From contig URXR01000011.1 of NCBI GenBank assembly GCA_900551925.1, positions 1-24,296 of the forward strand: 24,296 nt of DNA, read 5' to 3'. The notes beneath the pieces are model-generated. The model was given only the letters and a program-made list of their open reading frames with translations, was not told the DNA's origin and ran no database searches. Both the position numbers and the translations under genes were made by a program. This DNA is from an uncultured Mycoplasmatota bacterium (GTDB lineage: Bacteria > Bacillota_I > Bacilli_A > RF39 > UBA660). Position 1 is the stretch's first letter; each line of letters starts with the position of its first letter. Shown in pieces: positions 7,015 to 15,104 of this stretch.

Positions 7015-7214
7015 AAAGCAAATGATGAAGACGAAAATATATGAAGTCTATAAGCGAGTTAGGTCTGGTGGAAGCTAACAAGAATAGTATATTTTAGATC
7101 ACTTCTGATGTTTTTTATGAAAAGTAAAAACGGTATGCGCGTTATAGCAAATGAGACTAATATAGTAAAATAAGGTGGTACCACGATCTAATCGTCCTTT
7201 GGTAGCATCTTTTT
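7015..7214 (+). promoter_or_regulatory. T-box leader of ileS, isoleucine specifier AUC
   Basis: The T-box sequence AAGGTGGTACCACG is at 7172-7185, with UGGU at 7176-7179 placed to pair with the NCCA end of tRNA (U fits an A discriminator). In Stem I, GAAG (7027-7030) pairs with CTTC (7102-7105), and AAAATATA (7034-7041) pairs with TATATTTT (7088-7095). They enclose an internal loop whose 3' side, 7096-7101, reads AGATCA. ATC at 7098-7100 is the specifier, followed by the usual purine. GCGAG and GGTGGAAGC lie in the distal part, as in other T-boxes. Downstream, ACGAT (7183-7187)/ATCGT (7191-7195) with TACC/GGTA and five T (7210-7214) form the competing terminator. Uncharged tRNA-Ile should permit read-through into ileS. 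Confidence 0.93.
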
Positions 7215-7232
7215 ATATTGAAGGAGGAAAAT

Positions 7233-10200
7233 ATGTTTAAAGAACTAAGTAAAGAAAAAGTAAGTAAACAAGAAGAAAATATATCTAAATATTGGGAAAA
7301 AGAAAATATTTTAGACGAAAGTATTAAAAAAGGAAAAGATTATTATGTTTTCTATGATGGTCCCGCAACTGCTAATGGTTTTCCAGGACTTCATCATATG
7401 GTAGCAAAATTTATAAAAGATTCAATCTGTAAATATCGTACTATGCAAGGTTATAAAGTTCTAAGAAAAGTAGGATGGGATACTCATGGACTGCCAGTTG
7501 AACTTGCCGTAGAAAAAGAACTAGGTTTTAAAAATAAAACTGATATTGAAAAATATGGTATTGAAAAGTTTAATCAAAAATGTAAAGAAAGTGTTTGGAA
7601 AAATGAAAAAGCCTTTTGTGATTTAACTGTCAAGATGGGACAATTTATTGATCTTAAACATCCTTACATAACTTATGATAATAACTATATCGAAACTGAA
7701 TGGTGGATACTAAAGAAATTTTTTGATGAAGGTTTATTCTATGAAGGACACAAAATATTGCCATACTGTCCAAGATGTGGTACAGGACTAGCTTCTCATG
7801 AAGTAGCTCAAGGTTATAAAGAAGTAAGCGTTGATACTGTAACAGTAACTATGAAAAAGAAAGATGAAGATGCTTATTTTCTAGTGTGGACTACAACTCC
7901 TTGGACTTTAATAGCAAATGTTGCTTTATGTGTTAATCCCGATGAAGACTATGTCAAAGTAGAATCTAAAGGTTATAAATTTATTCTAGCCAAGAAACTA
8001 GCTTCCAAAGTACTTGGAGAAGACATAAAAGTACTAGAAGAATATAAAGGTAAAGACCTAGAAGGATTAGAATACGAACAACTAATACCTAGTTTAAAAG
8101 TAGATAAAAAAGCTTTCTATGTTACTTGTGATAGCTATGTAACTATGGAAGATGGAACCGGAATAGTTCATCTAGCACCAGCTTTCGGAGAAGACGATGC
8201 TCAAGTTGGTAAAAAATATAATCTTCCATACTTAAATCCAGTCGGAGAAGATGGAAAATATAAAGAAGGTTTGTGGAAAGGTATGAATGTTTTTGATGCT
8301 GATCTAGAAGTTATCAAATACTTAAAACAAGAAGACAAACTGTTTAAAAAACAAAAAATTATGCATAATTATCCTCATTGCTGGAGATGTCAGACACCAC
8401 TTATTTATTACTCTAAACCAACATTCTATTTAGAAGTAACTAAAATCAAAGATAAAATAATAAAAGCTAATAAAACTGTTAACTGGTATCCATCATACGT
8501 TGGAGAAAAACGTTTTGGCAACTGGTTAGAAAATTTAAATGACTGGGCTATTTCTAGAAATAGATACTGGGGAACACCACTTCCACTTTGGAGATGTGAA
8601 TGCGGGTCTATGGAAATGATTGGATCTAGACAAGAGCTAAAAGAAAAAGCAATCGAAGAAGTTCCTGACGATATTGATCTTCATCGCCCTTATGTTGATA
8701 ATATTCATCTAAAATGTAAATGTGGAAAAACTATGAATAGAGTAGAAGATGTAATAGATTGCTGGTTTGATTCTGGCTCTATGCCTTTTGCCCAATATCA
8801 TTACCCATTTGAAAATGAAGAACTTTGGGAAACCCAATTCCCAGCAGATTTTATCGCTGAAGGAATAGATCAAACGAGAGGATGGTTCTATACCTTACTA
8901 GTTATTTCAGTTTTCCTAAAAGGAGTATCTCCTTATAAAAATGTTTTAGTAAACGATCTTTTATTAGATGCTGAAGGCAAGAAAATGAGTAAATCAAGAG
9001 GTAACATAGTTGAACCATTTACTACTATGGAAAAATATGGTACTGATACTGTAAGATTCTATCTTCCATATACTTCACCTGTTTGGACTCCATTAAAATT
9101 TGATGTAAATGGCTTAAAAGAAGTTCACTCAAAATTCTTTAATCCTTTAAAAAACACTTATTCTTTTTTCGCTCTTTATGCTAATATTGATAAAATAGAC
9201 CCTAGAAGTTATCAAATAAAATACGATGACTTAGAAGAAATTGATAAATGGTTACTATCTAAATATCATAAATTAGTAAAAAATGTTACAAGTTATTACG
9301 AAGAATACGATCTTCATAAAGTAGTAAAAGCTTTAACTACCTTTGTTTCCGAAGATTTATCAAATTGGTATATAAGAAGAAATAGAAAAAGATTCTGGGG
9401 TAGCAAGCTGGATAATTCTAAAAAATGCGTTTATAAAACAACCTATGATATTTTAACTGGACTAGTAAAATTAACTGCTCCAATCACACCATTTATCTCT
9501 GAAGAAATCTATCAAAACTTAACTGGAGAAAAATCAGTCCATTTAGCAGATTTCCCAACTTACAATGAAAACTATATTAATGATGAAATCGAAAAAAGAA
9601 TGGACTTAGTAAGAGATTTAATCTCTTTAGGTAGAAATGTTCGTGAAGAACAAAAAATAAAAGTTAGACAACCAATCAAAGAAGTAATCTTAGATGGTAA
9701 AAATGAACCAATTTTAAAAGGTCTTGATGATTTAATAAAAGAAGAATTAAATGTTAAAAATATAATCTTTGAAAAAGATTTATCTAAATATATGAACTTT
9801 AAATTAAAACCAAATTTCAAAGAAGCCGGAAAAGTTCTAGGAAGCAAAATGAAAGATTTTGTAAACTTCTTAACAACTCTAGATAACAACCAAATAGAGG
9901 CTATAAAAGAAGGAAATTCTATTAAATTTGAAGACTATGATATAACTAAAAATCTAATTGATATCAAAATAGAATCTAAAGAAGGTATGAGCGTTGCTAT
10001 GGAAAATAATAATTTTATTATTTTAAATACTACCTTAACTGAAGATTTAATAAAAGAAGGAATAGCGCGTGAAGTAATATCTAAAGTTCAAAATCTAAGA
10101 AAAGAAAAAGACTTTGATATTGAAAATAGAATAAATCTTTACTATAATTCTAATGATTATTTTGATACCGTTATTAAAGAGTTTGAAGATTATATCAAAG

Positions 10201-10301
10201 ATGAAACTTTAGCAATAGATATTATCAAAAAAGAAGATTTAACTAACAAATATGATATTAATGACATAGAAGTATATTTAGATGTAGAAAAAATAAAATA
10301 A
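7233..10301 (+). CDS. ileS: Isoleucyl-tRNA synthetase, IleRS2-like, with GXHH in place of HIGH
   Basis: Charges tRNA-Ile with isoleucine. The 1022-residue length fits the longer IleRS2 type. The start is ATG 7233 after AAGGAGG (7221-7227); an upstream TTG at 7218 lies before that site and is rejected. The class I HIGH signature is replaced: PATANGFPGLHH has G52-L53-H54-H55 where HxGH is usual. The second signature, KMSKS, is at 584-588 and intact. The CP1 editing domain carries the threonine-rich VWTTTPWT. Cysteine pairs (YCPRCG, HCWRC, CECG, CKCG) suggest metal-binding knuckles. The C-terminal anticodon-binding region (NWYIRRNRKRFW onward) is complete. Regulated by the T-box leader. Its downstream terminator is shared with a convergent gene. 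Confidence 0.97.
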   Translation: MFKELSKEKVSKQEENISKYWEKENILDESIKKGKDYYVFYDGPATANGFPGLHHMVAKFIKDSICKYRTMQGYKVLRKVGWDTHGLPVELAVEKELGFKNKTDIEKYGIEKFNQKCKESVWKNEKAFCDLTVKMGQFIDLKHPYITYDNNYIETEWWILKKFFDEGLFYEGHKILPYCPRCGTGLASHEVAQGYKEVSVDTVTVTMKKKDEDAYFLVWTTTPWTLIANVALCVNPDEDYVKVESKGYKFILAKKLASKVLGEDIKVLEEYKGKDLEGLEYEQLIPSLKVDKKAFYVTCDSYVTMEDGTGIVHLAPAFGEDDAQVGKKYNLPYLNPVGEDGKYKEGLWKGMNVFDADLEVIKYLKQEDKLFKKQKIMHNYPHCWRCQTPLIYYSKPTFYLEVTKIKDKIIKANKTVNWYPSYVGEKRFGNWLENLNDWAISRNRYWGTPLPLWRCECGSMEMIGSRQELKEKAIEEVPDDIDLHRPYVDNIHLKCKCGKTMNRVEDVIDCWFDSGSMPFAQYHYPFENEELWETQFPADFIAEGIDQTRGWFYTLLVISVFLKGVSPYKNVLVNDLLLDAEGKKMSKSRGNIVEPFTTMEKYGTDTVRFYLPYTSPVWTPLKFDVNGLKEVHSKFFNPLKNTYSFFALYANIDKIDPRSYQIKYDDLEEIDKWLLSKYHKLVKNVTSYYEEYDLHKVVKALTTFVSEDLSNWYIRRNRKRFWGSKLDNSKKCVYKTTYDILTGLVKLTAPITPFISEEIYQNLTGEKSVHLADFPTYNENYINDEIEKRMDLVRDLISLGRNVREEQKIKVRQPIKEVILDGKNEPILKGLDDLIKEELNVKNIIFEKDLSKYMNFKLKPNFKEAGKVLGSKMKDFVNFLTTLDNNQIEAIKEGNSIKFEDYDITKNLIDIKIESKEGMSVAMENNNFIILNTTLTEDLIKEGIAREVISKVQNLRKEKDFDIENRINLYYNSNDYFDTVIKEFEDYIKDETLAIDIIKKEDLTNKYDINDIEVYLDVEKIK

Positions 10302-10322
10302 ACTGTTAGCACATGTTAACAT

Positions 10323-10350
10323 AAAAAAAACCAATTTCTTGGTTTTTTTT
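10323..10350. terminator. Bidirectional terminator between ileS and the convergent gene
   Basis: A 12-bp stem (eight A, then CCAA, pairing with TTGG and eight T) around a TTTC loop. The A and T arms give a U tract in both directions. Confidence 0.85.
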
Positions 10351-10364
10351 GTTTGCAAACTATT

Positions 10365-11417
10365 TTATTTCAAACTTCTAAAATGTAAACTAGATATAGT
10401 ACATTCTTCAAAAGTTTCTGAAGTGCCATCTGTAAAATCAATACTTACTGTACCGGTATATCTATCTGTAATCTTAAAGTTATAATCACTTACTTCTTTA
10501 ACCTTAGAGACATTATAATTACTACTATTTGAATAAGTATCAATTCTATATAAAACATTATTTTCATCAATTATATAATTATTAAATACTAATTCATCAC
10601 CAGTAGAATTCATATAAGCAAATCCATTTTTAGCTTTAATATTATTTTCCGAAATTTTATTATAAGAATCCCCATTAGAAATATATAATTCTCTCTCTGA
10701 AGTAATTAATAAATTATTACTCATAAGTCCTGCGCTAGGTCTAGGAACATTATCAACATAAGTACAAACACTTTCAAATGTTGAATTAGAATTAAAATCT
10801 CCATTAAAAGTAACTTCTACCAAATTGTCATTTTCTAAATAAGCAAATATTCCAGTCATATTACATCCATAAGGAATATTATCAATTTTAGTAGTATAAA
10901 TATCAGTTACTGTAAGAGTATTAATTTTCTCAAAATTAGCACTATCACCATAAGTTAAAGAATAATATAAATCTCCACTTTCCGTAAGTACATAAAGTGC
11001 TATAGCTTGTCCACCAATATCATTTGAATAATAAACGTATTTAGGAACGCCTTCAATACCAGAAGCTGTAAGTTCTTCATTAAAATTAACATATACCTCT
11101 CCATTATTTATTCTAATAGCATTAACAGATTCCATCGAGCCTGTATCAGGATTATAAGAATCTCTTTCCATCGAAGTACTTTCTATTTTTTTAATATAAT
11201 TGCTATCGGTTAAATTGTTTAAATCATAAAAATTTTGTTCTTCACCAGGAACTTCTACATTGTTTTCTACCTTATTTTCTGTAGGAGTAGGGTCTTCTTT
11301 AAAATACTTATCATAAACAAAATACCCTAAGGCTCCAAGTAGTAATACAATAATAATTACTAGTGTTATAATTAATCCTTTCTTACTTTTTTTCTTCTCT
11401 TTTTTCTCATTTTCCAT
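10365..11417 (-). CDS. Membrane-anchored exported protein of unknown function
   Basis: The 350-residue protein has a very basic N-terminus (KKEKKKSKKG) followed by one membrane helix at about 14-36. A Pro/Glu/Asn linker (about 40-62) leads to a large outward-facing region rich in Ser, Thr, Asn and Tyr. Repeated beta-strand-like units such as NGEVYVNF, GDLYYSLTYG, ENDNLVEVTFNG and NVLYRIDTY suggest a beta-propeller or other all-beta fold. There is no cysteine cluster, protease motif or wall-anchor signal. The minus-strand start is ATG at 11417 after GAAAGGAAAG. It has its own promoter, divergent from hrcA, and shares the ileS terminator. I do not recognise a family. Confidence 0.75.
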   Translation of the reverse strand: MENEKKEKKKSKKGLIITLVIIIVLLLGALGYFVYDKYFKEDPTPTENKVENNVEVPGEEQNFYDLNNLTDSNYIKKIESTSMERDSYNPDTGSMESVNAIRINNGEVYVNFNEELTASGIEGVPKYVYYSNDIGGQAIALYVLTESGDLYYSLTYGDSANFEKINTLTVTDIYTTKIDNIPYGCNMTGIFAYLENDNLVEVTFNGDFNSNSTFESVCTYVDNVPRPSAGLMSNNLLITSERELYISNGDSYNKISENNIKAKNGFAYMNSTGDELVFNNYIIDENNVLYRIDTYSNSSNYNVSKVKEVSDYNFKITDRYTGTVSIDFTDGTSETFEECTISSLHFRSLK

Positions 11418-11457
11418 ATTAAATATTCTTTCCTTTCTCTTTTATTTTTCTAATCTC

Positions 11458-11487
11458 AGTATAATATTTTTCTTCTATTAAGGTCAA
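11458..11487 (-). promoter_or_regulatory. Predicted promoter of the exported unknown
   Basis: On the minus strand TTGACC (11487-11482), an 18-bp spacer, then TATACT (11463-11458). Five of six -35 bases match consensus. Confidence 0.6.
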
Positions 11488-11542
11488 TCAAAATCATAAC
11501 CAAAAAAGTCAATTTTACACAGTAAGAAAAAAATCAAAAAAA

Positions 11543-11569
11543 TTAGCACTCATATCTTGACAATGCTAA
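11543..11569 (+). promoter_or_regulatory. CIRCE operator 1 (HrcA site)
   Basis: TTAGCACTC, nine bases, then CAATGCTAA. The left arm is perfect and the right arm matches GAGTGCTAA at seven of nine positions. The -35 hexamer of the operon promoter begins in its spacer and runs into its right arm. Confidence 0.9.
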
Positions 11570-11585
11570 AGCATACTATTATAAT
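11557..11585 (+). promoter_or_regulatory. Promoter of the hrcA heat-shock operon
   Basis: Perfect TTGACA (11557-11562), 17-bp spacer and perfect TATAAT (11580-11585). The -35 is inside CIRCE 1 and CIRCE 2 begins five bases after the -10, so HrcA bound at either site would block polymerase. The consensus promoter implies strong expression when HrcA is released. Confidence 0.92.
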
Positions 11586-11589
11586 GTAA

Positions 11590-11616
11590 TTAGCACTTAA
11601 AAAGTCCCAGTGCTAG
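11590..11616 (+). promoter_or_regulatory. CIRCE operator 2 (HrcA site)
   Basis: TTAGCACTT, nine bases, then CAGTGCTAG, matching the consensus arms at eight and seven of nine positions. It covers the expected transcription start and the early leader. Confidence 0.85.
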
Positions 11617-11634
11617 AAAAAGGTGTTTAAGCAT

Positions 11635-12624
11635 ATGTTAACGACTAGACAGGAAAAAGTCCTAGAAATAATTATTCGCGAATATGTAAAAAATGTTGCT
11701 CCAGTTGGATCAAAACTTATATGTAATGAACTTAATTGTTCATCCGCCACAGTAAGAAATGAAATGAGCACCTTAGAATCGCAAGGTTATTTAGAAAAAA
11801 CTCATATTTCTTCAGGTCGTGTTCCTAGTGAAAAAGGTTACCGATATTATGTTGATAATCTTATGAAACCTAAAGAAATGACTGGTGAAGAAATGCTAAA
11901 ACTTCAAACGATCTTTAGTAATAATCAATTAGAGCTAAATGATTGTTTAAAGAAAAGCTTAGAGATAATTTCAGAACTTACTGATTATACCTCAGTGGTA
12001 TTAGGGTCTAAAGCTAGTGAAAATAAACTTAAAAAAGTTGAAGTTCTCCCCCTAGAAAATGATAACTTAATAGCTTTAATCATAACTGACAAAGGACATA
12101 TTGAGCATAAACAAATAACAGTGGAAGGAGTAGCCCAAGAAGAAATTGAAAAAACAGTTGAACTTATTAACAAACTAATCGTCGGGACTCCTCTAGATGA
12201 AATTAATGAAAAACTAGAATTTGAAATAAAACCCATTATTAATCAATATGTTAAACAATATGAAGCTATTTATAATGCTTTCTATGATGTATTTGATAAT
12301 TTTGCCACTAAAAGTGACATATCATTTGTAGGAAGAACCAAAATTCTTAATCAACCAGAATTTAATAATATTGATAAAATTAAGAAAATTTTCACTAAAT
12401 TAGATGAAGGGAACCTTTTAAATACCATTGAAGAAAATGGAGATGATATTAATATTTACATTGGTAATGAATCTCAGCTTGATGAAGATGTAACAATTAT
12501 CAAAACTAAGTATCAAACTGGAAATGATGAAGGTGAAATAGCCATAATCGGCCCAAAAAGAATGGAATACGCTAAAGTAGTATCATTATTAAATTATATA
12601 AAAGAAAATTTAAATAAAAAATAA
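11635..12624 (+). CDS. hrcA: Heat-inducible transcription repressor HrcA
   Basis: HrcA binds CIRCE and represses class I heat-shock genes; GroEL activity keeps it folded. The 329-residue protein begins MLTTRQEKVLEIII like other HrcA proteins. It has an N-terminal winged helix with SSATVRNEMSTLESQGYLEK and the hallmark SSGRVPSEKGYRYYVD, then the GAF-like dimerisation and inserted domains. ATG 11635 is preferred over GTG 11623 because it matches the family N-terminus and follows AAAGGTG (11618-11624). It is the first gene of the operon, with two CIRCE sites in its own promoter, so it is autoregulated. grpE follows after 12 bases. No groESL is present in this window. Confidence 0.97.
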   Translation: MLTTRQEKVLEIIIREYVKNVAPVGSKLICNELNCSSATVRNEMSTLESQGYLEKTHISSGRVPSEKGYRYYVDNLMKPKEMTGEEMLKLQTIFSNNQLELNDCLKKSLEIISELTDYTSVVLGSKASENKLKKVEVLPLENDNLIALIITDKGHIEHKQITVEGVAQEEIEKTVELINKLIVGTPLDEINEKLEFEIKPIINQYVKQYEAIYNAFYDVFDNFATKSDISFVGRTKILNQPEFNNIDKIKKIFTKLDEGNLLNTIEENGDDINIYIGNESQLDEDVTIIKTKYQTGNDEGEIAIIGPKRMEYAKVVSLLNYIKENLNKK

Positions 12625-12636
12625 CAAGGAGAGTTT

Positions 12637-13173
12637 ATGGAAAAAGAAAATAAAATGATTGAGGAAGAAATTCAAGATGAAGAGACAAAAAATAAGCCTC
12701 AAAAAGAAAAAAAGCCAAAGAAAAATAAGCAAATTGAAGAATTAACCGAAAAAGCAAAATTGCTTGAAGAAGAAGCTTTACGAGCTAAAGCTGATTTAAT
12801 AAATTATCGCAAGAGAAAAGATGAAGAAACTTCTAATCTATTAAAATATGCAAATACCGATATTTTATTGTCTTTACTGCCAATTATAGATAATTTTGAA
12901 AGAGCTTTAAAAAAAGAAAATTTAACCGAAGAAGCTAAATCATATTTTGAAGGAGTTGAATTAATCTATAATAGCCTCCTAAAACTACTCGAGGACAATG
13001 AAGTAAAAGAAATTAAAGCTCTAGGAGAAGAATTTGATCCTAAATTTCATCAATCAGTAGCATCAAAAAAAGATGAAGAAAAGCCTCAAGGCATAGTTTT
13101 AGAAGTATATCAAAAAGGATATACATATAAAGACAAAGTTTTAAGACCTGCTATGGTTATAATAAATGAATAA
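12637..13173 (+). CDS. grpE: Nucleotide exchange factor GrpE
   Basis: Releases ADP from DnaK, driving the chaperone cycle. The 178-residue protein has a highly charged, disordered N-terminus (1-32), a long helix/coiled coil (about 33-90, with RAKADLINYRKRKDEE), the four-helix dimer segment (ILLSLLPIIDNFERAL) and a C-terminal beta wing ending KVLRPAMVIIN, the family hallmark. The length is normal. It lies between hrcA and dnaK in the standard order and should be controlled by HrcA through the upstream CIRCE sites. Confidence 0.97.
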   Translation: MEKENKMIEEEIQDEETKNKPQKEKKPKKNKQIEELTEKAKLLEEEALRAKADLINYRKRKDEETSNLLKYANTDILLSLLPIIDNFERALKKENLTEEAKSYFEGVELIYNSLLKLLEDNEVKEIKALGEEFDPKFHQSVASKKDEEKPQGIVLEVYQKGYTYKDKVLRPAMVIINE

Positions 13174-13206
13174 AAAAACTAAAAAAAAGGAAGGAAATGA
13201 TAAAAA

Positions 13207-15030
13207 ATGAGTAAAATAATAGGTATAGACTTAGGAACAACTAATAGTTGTGTCGCAGTCTTAGAAGCTGGGGAAGCTAAAGTAATCCCAAACCCTGAAG
13301 GTAACAGAACAACACCTTCAATTGTAGCCTTTAAAAAAGGAGAAAAATTAGTTGGAGACGTTGCAAAACGTCAAGCAGAAACTAATCCAAACACTTGTCG
13401 TAGTATTAAGAGACTTATGGGGACTAAAGAAAAAGTTGAACTTGAAGGTAAAAAATATACCCCTGAAGAAATTTCTGCAATGATTTTAACTGATCTTAAA
13501 AATAGTGCTGAAAGCTATCTTGGAGAAAAAGTAACTAAAGCTGTTATCACAGTACCTGCTTACTTTAATGATGCACAGAGACAAGCTACTAAAAATGCTG
13601 GTAAAATTGCTGGACTTGAAGTTGAAAGAATCATCAATGAACCAACTGCAGCTTCACTTGCTTATGGTTTAGATAAACAAGATAAAATGCAAACAATTCT
13701 TGTTTATGACTTAGGGGGAGGAACATTCGATGTTTCAATTCTAGAACTTGGAGAAGGTGTCTTTGAAGTTAAAGCTACCAATGGTAATAACCATCTTGGA
13801 GGGGATGACTTCGATGAATTAATTATCAAACATTTAGTAGCAGAGTTCAAAAAAGAACATGGTATCGATTTATCTAAAGATAAAATGGCAATGCAACGTC
13901 TTAAAGAAGCTGCTGAAAAAGCTAAAAAAGATTTATCTGGAGTAACTACAACTCAAATATCTTGTCCATTTATTACTCAAGGAGAAGATGGGCCACTTCA
14001 CTTAGATATGACTCTTACTCGTGCTAAGTTCGAAGATTTAGTTAGAGATTTAGTAGAATCTACTTTAAAACCAGTTAGAAACGCCTTAAAAGATGCTGGC
14101 ATGAAAAAATCAGATATCGACCAAGTTATCTTAGTTGGTGGTTCTACTCGTATTCCAATGGTTCAAGAATTAATCAAGAAAGAACTTGGTAAAGAACCAA
14201 ATAAATCAGTTAACCCTGATGAAGTTGTTGCTATGGGAGCAGCTATCCAAGGTGGAGTTTTAACTGGAGATGTAAATGATATCGTCTTACTTGATGTAAC
14301 ACCTCTATCATTAGGTATTGAAACTCTTGGTAATGTTATGACAACTTTAATTCCAAGAAATACCACTATTCCAACTAGTAAATCTCAAGTATTCTCAACC
14401 GCAGCAGATAATCAACCAGCCGTAGATATCCATGTCTTACAAGGAGAACGTCCTATGGCTGCAGATAACAAAACTTTAGGAAGATTCCAACTTACTAATA
14501 TTCCACCAGCACCACGTGGTGTGCCACAAATCGAAGTTAAATTTGATATCGATGCTAATGGTATCGTAAATGTTACTGCTAAAGATCTTGGAACTAACAA
14601 AGAACAATCAATAACTATTACTTCAAATACTTCACTTACTGAAGAAGAAATTGATAAAATGGTTAAAGAAGCTGAAGCTAATCGTGAAGCCGATGAAAAG
14701 AAAAAAGAAGAAGCCGACGCTAAAAACGATGCTGAACAAATGATTTTCCAAACTGAAAAAGCTCTTAAAGATTTAAAAGATAAAGTAGACAAAAAAGAAA
14801 AAGAAGAAGCTGAAGAAAAAATCAAAGATTTAAAAGAAGCTTTAGAAAAAGATGATATCGAAGATATTAAAAAGAAACAAGAAGCATTACAAGAAATAAC
14901 TTATAAATTAGCAGCTAAAGTATATGAAGAAGCTAATAAAGAAGCTCAAAAAAATGAAGAAAACAAAAACGAAGAAGAAGAATCAAAAGATAAAGATAAT
15001 GTAAAAGAAGCTGACTTCGAAGAAAAATAA
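13207..15030 (+). CDS. dnaK: Chaperone DnaK (Hsp70)
   Basis: ATP-driven chaperone that binds exposed hydrophobic segments of client proteins together with DnaJ and GrpE. The 607-residue protein is full length. Its nucleotide-binding domain starts IIGIDLGTTNSCVAV and contains VYDLGGGTFDVSIL and ILVGGSTRIPMV. The linker DIVLLDVTPLSLGIE leads to the substrate-binding beta domain and a helical lid rich in Lys and Glu. The C-terminus VKEADFEEK matches the usual acidic EADFEE tail. Codon use looks more selective than in the neighbours, as expected for a highly expressed gene. The ribosome-binding site AAGGAAGG lies before ATG 13207. A hairpin follows the stop. Confidence 0.98.
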   Translation: MSKIIGIDLGTTNSCVAVLEAGEAKVIPNPEGNRTTPSIVAFKKGEKLVGDVAKRQAETNPNTCRSIKRLMGTKEKVELEGKKYTPEEISAMILTDLKNSAESYLGEKVTKAVITVPAYFNDAQRQATKNAGKIAGLEVERIINEPTAASLAYGLDKQDKMQTILVYDLGGGTFDVSILELGEGVFEVKATNGNNHLGGDDFDELIIKHLVAEFKKEHGIDLSKDKMAMQRLKEAAEKAKKDLSGVTTTQISCPFITQGEDGPLHLDMTLTRAKFEDLVRDLVESTLKPVRNALKDAGMKKSDIDQVILVGGSTRIPMVQELIKKELGKEPNKSVNPDEVVAMGAAIQGGVLTGDVNDIVLLDVTPLSLGIETLGNVMTTLIPRNTTIPTSKSQVFSTAADNQPAVDIHVLQGERPMAADNKTLGRFQLTNIPPAPRGVPQIEVKFDIDANGIVNVTAKDLGTNKEQSITITSNTSLTEEEIDKMVKEAEANREADEKKKEEADAKNDAEQMIFQTEKALKDLKDKVDKKEKEEAEEKIKDLKEALEKDDIEDIKKKQEALQEITYKLAAKVYEEANKEAQKNEENKNEEEESKDKDNVKEADFEEK

Positions 15031-15045
15031 TAATATTAAAGCTAA

Positions 15046-15069
15046 AAGCCTTACCTAAAAGTAAGGCTT
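15046..15069 (+). other. Stem-loop in the dnaK-pepF gap without a U tract
   Basis: A perfect 9-bp stem (AAGCCTTAC / GTAAGGCTT) with a six-base loop, followed by CAAGCTCAT rather than T. It could be an mRNA processing or stability element, or a partial attenuator that keeps dnaK expression above that of pepF and dnaJ. It is a poor intrinsic terminator. Confidence 0.6.
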
Positions 15070-15104
15070 CAAGCTCATAAAAATAAAAGAATAAAGGAGA
15101 AACT

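Noticed and set aside
14412..14825. Minus-strand frame of 137 codons inside dnaK
   Set aside because: Antisense shadow; Ser/Ala-rich with no family features.
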